This document shows, one piece after another, positions 52,958-56,868 of a stretch of DNA of 56,868 nucleotides. The DNA lies in contig JBELML010000024.1 of the NCBI GenBank assembly GCA_042095835.1, positions 1-56,868 on the forward strand, read 5' to 3'. The position numbers and the translations under genes are program-made. This DNA is from DATFKA01 sp042095835. GTDB taxonomy: Bacteria > Bacteroidota > Bacteroidia > Chitinophagales > Saprospiraceae. The notes beneath the pieces were generated by a model that saw nothing but the letters and a program-made list of their open reading frames with translations, was not told where the DNA came from and made no database searches. Within the stretch, counting starts at the first letter, position 1. Every line of letters starts with the position of its first letter.

Positions 52958-53341
52958 TTAAACTGCTTCTATCGCTCTGGTGAACCCAAAAATATTCGGT
53001 GCAAAGGTAGCATCCAAGCCCATACCTTTAGCAGCTTGCTGTAATTCTTCGGCTACCTCACCAAGAAATAAAAATGCTCCAGGCACGGCTACTTGTAATA
53101 AGGTAGGAAAATGACCGGCTGCGGTTGTGCTCAAGTGTAGTCCTAAAGCTGCATTATCTGCAAATAGATCGTAAACGACGAGCGTTCGGGTACTTTCGTC
53201 AAAGTAACATTCTACTCGTAAAGCATTGGGTTCGTTGGCCTCCATTTGTTGGCTTACTTCTTCATAAATCGCTTTAAGTGCTTCTGATTGACCTTCATTT
53301 GCTGTCCATTTGTACACTACGGTAATTTGTTGATTCGTCAT
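52958..53341 (-). CDS. Antibiotic-biosynthesis-monooxygenase (ABM) domain protein
   Basis: A 127-residue cytoplasmic dimeric alpha/beta-barrel protein. The ABM pattern is clear: ITVVYKWTANEGQSEALKAI, NALRVECYFDESTRTLVVYD and HLSTTAAGHFPTL. Family members include quinone monooxygenases, haem-degrading enzymes and stress proteins; Trp/Asn/His haem residues are not obvious here. It is divergent from a DJ-1/AraC regulator, with a family 2 repeat and a two-box operator between them, a pairing that suggests the regulator controls it (inference). Confidence 0.83.
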   Translation of the reverse strand: MTNQQITVVYKWTANEGQSEALKAIYEEVSQQMEANEPNALRVECYFDESTRTLVVYDLFADNAALGLHLSTTAAGHFPTLLQVAVPGAFLFLGEVAEELQQAAKGMGLDATFAPNIFGFTRAIEAV

Positions 53342-53370
53342 GATTTAATTTTTTGCGCTGAATATGCTTA

Positions 53371-53528
53371 GGAATGAGTCAATAATAAATTAAACATCTT
53401 TACTTGTTCTTTTGCCGCCCAGTTTCGTTAAAAAGCCTCGTCTATGCGCTGCATCGCCTACGTTTTTTGCCTCACTGAACAGCAAAATACCTGCGTAAAT
53501 CTTGTATGCTTTATTAATGCCCCATTCC
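53371..53528 (+). repeat. Family 2 palindromic element (158 bp, GGAATG subfamily)
   Basis: The left arm GGAATGAGTCAATAATAAAT is matched by the reverse complement of the right end, GGAATGGGGCATTAATAAAG. The core is CGTTAAAAAGCCTCGTCTATG / GATGC...TACGTTTTTTGCC. TTA flanks both ends (53368-53370 and 53529-53531). It occupies most of the gap between the ABM gene and the AraC-type operator. Confidence 0.85.
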
Positions 53529-53597
53529 TTATAAAGCTTGTCAGCATTTTTTGATGAATTGATGACTCAAAGATATGGCCAAATTAAAGTCTTTGAG

Positions 53598-53635
53598 GGT
53601 GTTATTAATGACACCTTTGGGTGTTGATAATGCCA
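53598..53635 (+). promoter_or_regulatory. Two 22-bp-spaced boxes upstream of the DJ-1/AraC regulator gene
   Basis: GGTGTTATTAATGACA (53598) and GGTGTTGATAATGCCA (53620) are direct repeats (13 of 16 bases), spaced by 22 bp, two helical turns, as usual for AraC-family monomers binding side by side. The first box also continues as a near-perfect palindrome GGTGTTATTAATGACACC. A probable -7 TACCTTTA lies at 53647-53654 and TTG at 53624-53626 fits as -33, so the second box overlaps the promoter. Autoregulation is likely. Confidence 0.6.
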
Positions 53636-53676
53636 AATTGATTTTTTACCTTTACAGCATATAAAATGTAGGGCAG

Positions 53677-54669
53677 ATGAAGCATTTAAGTATATTAATA
53701 CCAGAGGGCCACTTGATACTAGATACCATAGTAGGAACCTTGAACCTTTTCAAGATGGCCAATCATTATTCTAAGAAAATAGGTAAGACCAAAGAAGATG
53801 TATTCCGTATAGACCTTTTGGGCAAAGACCTATCGCCTATCACTTGCCATCAATTCTTTGAAGTCAAACCGACCAAAAGCTTTGCAGAAATTGAGCAGAC
53901 CGATTTAATCATCCTCACCTCTATAGTGGGTGATTTAGAAAAAGCGATCACCAAAAATCAAGCTTTAATTGATTGGATCAGGAAGATGCGTGTAGAAAAA
54001 GATGCCGAGGTCGCTAGTCTTTGTCGGAGTGCTTTCCTCTTGGCCGAAACGGGACTACTTAATGGCAAGTCCTGCGCCACACACTGGGAAGTCCATCAAC
54101 AGTTTGAGAAAAAGTATAGGAATATTCGATTGCTTCCAGAAAAGATTATTAGTGAAGACAATGGTATCTATACCAGCGGTGGAGCGTATTCTTTTTTGAA
54201 TATGATCGTCTATCTTATTGAGAAGTTTTATGGCAGAGAAGTTGCGATTTGGTGTTCTAAAATGGCAGAGATTGAATTTGATAGAATCAATCAAAACCAG
54301 TTTGTCATCTTTAATGGCCAAAAAGAACACAGCGACGAAACGATTAAAGAGGTACAGGTATATATAGAGGAAAACTACGAAGACAAACTCACGGTAGACG
54401 AATTAGCCAAGCAATTTGCGATCAGTAGCCGTAATTTTATTCGGCGGTTTAAAAAGGCTACCCACAATACACCCTACGAGTATATTCAGAGAGTACGAGT
54501 AGAGGTCGCCAAAAAAAGCTTTGAGGCGACAACACTCCATATTAATGAAGTCATGTACAATGTAGGCTATATTGATGAAAAAGCTTTTCGCAAAACCTTT
54601 AAGAAATATACAGGACTTTCCCCTTTAGAATACCGGCGTAAATTTAATCGGGAGATGGCTATGGTTTAG
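53677..54669 (+). CDS. GlxA-like transcriptional regulator (DJ-1/PfpI plus AraC HTH)
   Basis: A 330-residue regulator. Residues 1-200 are a DJ-1/PfpI domain (LSILIPEGHLILDTIVGTLN; nucleophile-elbow equivalent SLCRSAFLLAETGLL; YTSGGAYSF), which acts as ligand sensor in GlxA-type proteins. Residues 230-325 hold two AraC HTH motifs: DKLTVDELAKQFAISSRNFI with RRFKKA, then TTLHINEVMYNVGYIDEKAF with RKTFKKYTGLSPLEYRR. Two direct-repeat boxes lie just upstream. The divergent ABM gene is a likely target. The ATG at 53677 fits the start of the first beta-strand. Confidence 0.92.
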   Translation: MKHLSILIPEGHLILDTIVGTLNLFKMANHYSKKIGKTKEDVFRIDLLGKDLSPITCHQFFEVKPTKSFAEIEQTDLIILTSIVGDLEKAITKNQALIDWIRKMRVEKDAEVASLCRSAFLLAETGLLNGKSCATHWEVHQQFEKKYRNIRLLPEKIISEDNGIYTSGGAYSFLNMIVYLIEKFYGREVAIWCSKMAEIEFDRINQNQFVIFNGQKEHSDETIKEVQVYIEENYEDKLTVDELAKQFAISSRNFIRRFKKATHNTPYEYIQRVRVEVAKKSFEATTLHINEVMYNVGYIDEKAFRKTFKKYTGLSPLEYRRKFNREMAMV

Positions 54670-54723
54670 GTTTTTAATTGTAACGTAGCACTTCTTTTTT
54701 TTCGTCATAACTCCAAAAAGCGT

Positions 54724-55227
54724 ATGCAGATTATCATATCCAATTACAATCCCGACTGGCCTTTGGCCTTCCAAAAAGAAGAAGGGCTCCTCATTCGTGC
54801 TTTAGGAGATGTGGTGCTTAAAGTTCACCATATCGGTAGCACCTCCGTACCTGGGCTCAAGGCCAAACCCATTATCGACATCATTTTGGAAGTCACTGAT
54901 CTGGACGCCCTTGACCAACGAAATGCGGAGTTAGAGCAACTAGGCTATGAGGTCAAAGGCGAGTACGGTATTCCTCGACGACGTTATTTTAGAAAAGGTA
55001 GCGAGCGCCGCACCCATCATATCCACTCTTTTCAAACGGGTGATTCGAATATAGAACGACATGTGGCCTTTAGAGACTACCTCATTGCACATCCTGATAT
55101 TGCTGAGGAATACGCTCAACTCAAAATAGCCATCGCTAGAAGGTGTGATGGAGATATGGGGAGGTATTGCGATGAGAAAGATGCCTTCGTGAAGTTGCAT
55201 GAACAGAAAGCTTTAGAATGGATATGA
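54724..55227 (+). CDS. GrpB/UPF0157 nucleotidyltransferase-like protein
   Basis: A 167-residue cytoplasmic protein of the GrpB (UPF0157) family. Typical sequence: IISNYNPDWPLAFQKEEGLL, then VHHIGSTSVPGLKAKPIIDI (H-x-G-S-T-S-V-P-G-L-x-x-K-P-I-I-D nucleotidyltransferase-like motif), and HHIHSFQTG with RDYLIAHPD. The family may be nucleotidyltransferases; the substrate is unknown. It starts 54 bp after the AraC regulator gene on the same strand and may be cotranscribed. Confidence 0.9.
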   Translation: MQIIISNYNPDWPLAFQKEEGLLIRALGDVVLKVHHIGSTSVPGLKAKPIIDIILEVTDLDALDQRNAELEQLGYEVKGEYGIPRRRYFRKGSERRTHHIHSFQTGDSNIERHVAFRDYLIAHPDIAEEYAQLKIAIARRCDGDMGRYCDEKDAFVKLHEQKALEWI

Positions 55228-55289
55228 CAATTACTCGCTCGCAAATCTCTACACTTTTACAAGTAGAACAGTATCTGCAAGGATAAAAT

Positions 55290-55317
55290 AGCCATCTCGA
55301 ATACATTCGAGATGGCT
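55290..55317. terminator. 13-bp perfect palindrome, probable bidirectional terminator
   Basis: AGCCATCTCGAAT and ATTCGAGATGGCT form a perfect inverted repeat with only AC between. It lies between two convergent genes (GrpB and the lectin protein). No T-run follows, so a regulatory or attachment-type site cannot be excluded. Confidence 0.55.
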
Positions 55318-55379
55318 CATTACTATGACCGAAAAATTTACCAATTAAAAACCGATGAAAAAAATAGTATAGAAACCTA

Positions 55380-56411
55380 TTAGCTTGACCACACGGAGCG
55401 GTTTGATTTATCGTATAAGCGGATTTTACCATCATTACTCATAATGAGTTTTACTGGTTTATTACTAGCATTGAATATGGGATTCAGATAAGGGTGCGTC
55501 TTCGATGACCACTTGGGGGCTCCTTTGCCACTGTAGACAACTAGGTTGCCATCCTTCTGCATACTTAGCTTCGCTTTTTTAAATCCGTAAGATCCCGAGC
55601 ACCAATAGGAACCAGACTTACCTTCTTTGTAAATACAAAGGTGACCATCATCCTGCATTTCTAAAAAATACTGCCCGTTGGAGGAATACAACCTCTGCTT
55701 GGTGCCTAATGTTTCTCCTGCTTTAAGGGTAGTCGTATAAAGCTTACGAGTGAAAAATTTCTCATCAAAATTCTCCTCTTCACCCCAATCAAAGCCATTA
55801 AACTCTCCGTAATCTTCTCGTTTATCATAAGAGATACCCATAGCTTTCATCAAGGTATTGACCCAAGAGGCACAGTTGTTGTCGTCTAGATCATAATCGT
55901 CTACTTTATTATTGTCTTGATTGAAACTATAGTTGATGAGGTAGCCTTTGATTTTTTGAAAGTCAGCCGTCGATAATTCTTTAATCTTGTGCGCTTCGAT
56001 GTCATAATCTGCTCTATACCATTTTACATGCTTATCTGGATTAATGCCTTCCCTTACCGCTTTGACATCAGCTTTGTAGTTGACTTCCATTCTGATCATA
56101 CCCCAGTTGGTTGGATTAGAGCTTTCAGCTCCGGCACCTACCGTCATGAAGTATTTTTCACTCTCATTCAATGCAGATTTGCCAGGAAAAATACTCATGT
56201 TAGCATTACCGACAAACAGTAAAAAATGATGATTACCGATTGGGGACCAGTCGATATCTAAATCACGAGCACACCAGTAAATACCAGGTTCCCAACTAGA
56301 GAAGGACTCAAATGTTAGCGGCTCCGACGCTGGCTCAGTAGATGCTATTGGATTGGCTAGACCAAATAAGGGGCTTAATAAAATGGCCATTAAAAAAGGG
56401 GAAGATTTCAT
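55380..56411 (-). CDS. Secreted protein with LRAT/NlpC-like domain and bulb-type lectin tail
   Basis: A 343-residue exported protein. A signal peptide spans 1-20. Residues ~40-215 show a His early (IGNHHFLLFVG, His61/62) and a Cys late (DDNNCASWVNTLMKAMG, Cys180), the order found in permuted NlpC/P60 (LRAT-like) thiol hydrolases; overall similarity is weak. Residues ~233-343 are a bulb-type mannose-binding lectin (B_lectin): repeats of the form LEMQDDGHLCIYKEG, LSMQKDGNLVVYSG and LIMSNDGKIRLYDKS (Q/N-x-D-x-x-x-x-x-Y). This would be an extracellular sugar-binding enzyme, perhaps a bacteriocin-like or cell-wall hydrolase. The function is inferred. Confidence 0.7.
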   Translation of the reverse strand: MKSSPFLMAILLSPLFGLANPIASTEPASEPLTFESFSSWEPGIYWCARDLDIDWSPIGNHHFLLFVGNANMSIFPGKSALNESEKYFMTVGAGAESSNPTNWGMIRMEVNYKADVKAVREGINPDKHVKWYRADYDIEAHKIKELSTADFQKIKGYLINYSFNQDNNKVDDYDLDDNNCASWVNTLMKAMGISYDKREDYGEFNGFDWGEEENFDEKFFTRKLYTTTLKAGETLGTKQRLYSSNGQYFLEMQDDGHLCIYKEGKSGSYWCSGSYGFKKAKLSMQKDGNLVVYSGKGAPKWSSKTHPYLNPIFNASNKPVKLIMSNDGKIRLYDKSNRSVWSS

Positions 56412-56469
56412 AATAGGTTGGTTTAATTTTTTATGCCTACTCTTTTAGGATTTTCGGCATTCTCCTTTA

Positions 56470-56649
56470 GTAAGGACAAAGAATAAGTATCGCATTTTGA
56501 TCGAGAAGCTTCCCGACGCAAGGTCGGGATAAATTCGTGCCAAGGCAAGGCAAAAAAAGTAGATGATGCAGGGCATCAGCGAGGCTTTTTAACGCCGCAT
56601 TGGTGCAAAAGATTCCATCAAAATCGAAAAGTTATTTTTTGATCGTTAC
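56470..56649 (-). repeat. Family 2 palindromic element (180 bp, GTAAC subfamily)
   Basis: Reverse-orientation copy of the element at 22705-22863. It begins GTAAGGACAAAGAATAAGTA and ends CTTTTCG...GATCGTTAC, with core GGCAAAAAAAGTAGATGATG / GCATCAGCGAGGCTTTTTAA. An extra hairpin TCCCGACGCAAGGTCGGGA near 56513 accounts for the ~20-bp longer size. The flanks are TTA and TCA, an imperfect 3-bp duplication. Confidence 0.85.
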
Positions 56650-56742
56650 TCAGTCTTTGCTCCTTCATTTTTTGGAGAAAGAAAAGGTTACCCACCTTCA
56701 ATAAAAAAATTAAAATTTTAGAGAGAACAGCTAGTGGTGAAT

Positions 56743-56868
56743 TAGGGCAAACGCATTAAAATAAAAACTAAAAAAGAAATGCTAATTACTCAAGATTAAG
56801 TGCAAAAAAGGTCATAAGTGAAGTGCGGGAAGCCGCCTAGGCATTGTCTGAGCGGAGCGAGTTTGGCT
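56743..56868 (+). repeat. Family 1 element, left half (copy E)
   Basis: Begins TAGGGCAAACGCATTAAAAT and runs to the window end at GAGTTTGGCT, in the middle of the element. It contains the undisturbed site ATT (56755-56757) where the family 2 element inserted in copy D. The missing right half corresponds to what the window start carries. Confidence 0.88.

Overview
The window looks like chromosomal DNA of a free-living, probably aquatic Bacteroidota, most likely of the Saprospiria/Lewinella type. The evidence is a type IX secretion C-terminal sorting domain, many lipoprotein signals, Bacteroidota-style -7 elements (TAnnTTTG), an ECF sigma/anti-sigma pair, and many secreted glycoside hydrolases and a sulfatase. 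A run of exactly 100 N (14519-14618) shows that this is a scaffold. Both ends lie inside copies of the same repeat, so the scaffold probably stops where the assembler could not cross that repeat. I saw no rRNA, tRNA or CRISPR array.

Layout. 0.2-2.7 kb: a propeller lipoprotein, an unknown lipoprotein and a GNAT acetyltransferase. 2.7-8 kb: an AT-rich accessory block with a macro-domain protein, an AbiEii-like nucleotidyltransferase, a coupled RloA/RloB ATPase-Toprim pair and a beheaded VOC gene. 8-19.9 kb: a P-loop kinase, a GH3 glycosidase divergent from a degenerate-Nudix (NrtR/AraR-like) regulator with two operator palindromes between them, two tandem GMC dehydrogenases with a Tat-exported small subunit, a thioredoxin lipoprotein and a repeat-rich peptidoglycan-binding protein. 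20-34 kb: a multidomain glycosidase, a cPLA2/patatin-like protein, a Cys/Met PLP enzyme, an ECF sigma factor with a membrane anti-sigma-like protein fused to cytochrome c, a VWA protein, a sulfatase, an M20 amidohydrolase and a large GNAT protein. 34-41 kb: one 2268-residue T9SS-secreted protein with a UshA-like 5'-nucleotidase between two copies of a choice-of-anchor-I propeller. 41-56 kb: a DEAD-box helicase, two overlapping beta-L-arabinofuranosidase genes (GH127 and GH146 types), two alpha/beta hydrolases, a frameshifted DUF1801 gene, M15 peptidase, DinB, ABM, a DJ-1/AraC regulator, GrpB and a lectin-tailed protein.

The most unusual content is non-coding. Family 1 is a ~252-bp element with terminal inverted repeats related to TAGGGCAAACGCA; one copy has 9-bp target duplications. 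Family 2 is a ~160-bp element that is palindromic along its whole length, with 3-bp target duplications. Its arms differ in sequence between subfamilies but stay self-complementary, around a shared core. One family 2 element sits inside a family 1 copy, and the empty site is preserved in two other family 1 copies in this window. Three probable operator arrays (10.56, 50.36 and 53.60 kb) and several strong terminator hairpins are also visible.

The genes suggest a particle- or alga-associated scavenger that degrades arabinose-containing and sulfated polysaccharides, oxidises sugars or polyols in the periplasm, and recovers phosphate from nucleotides.
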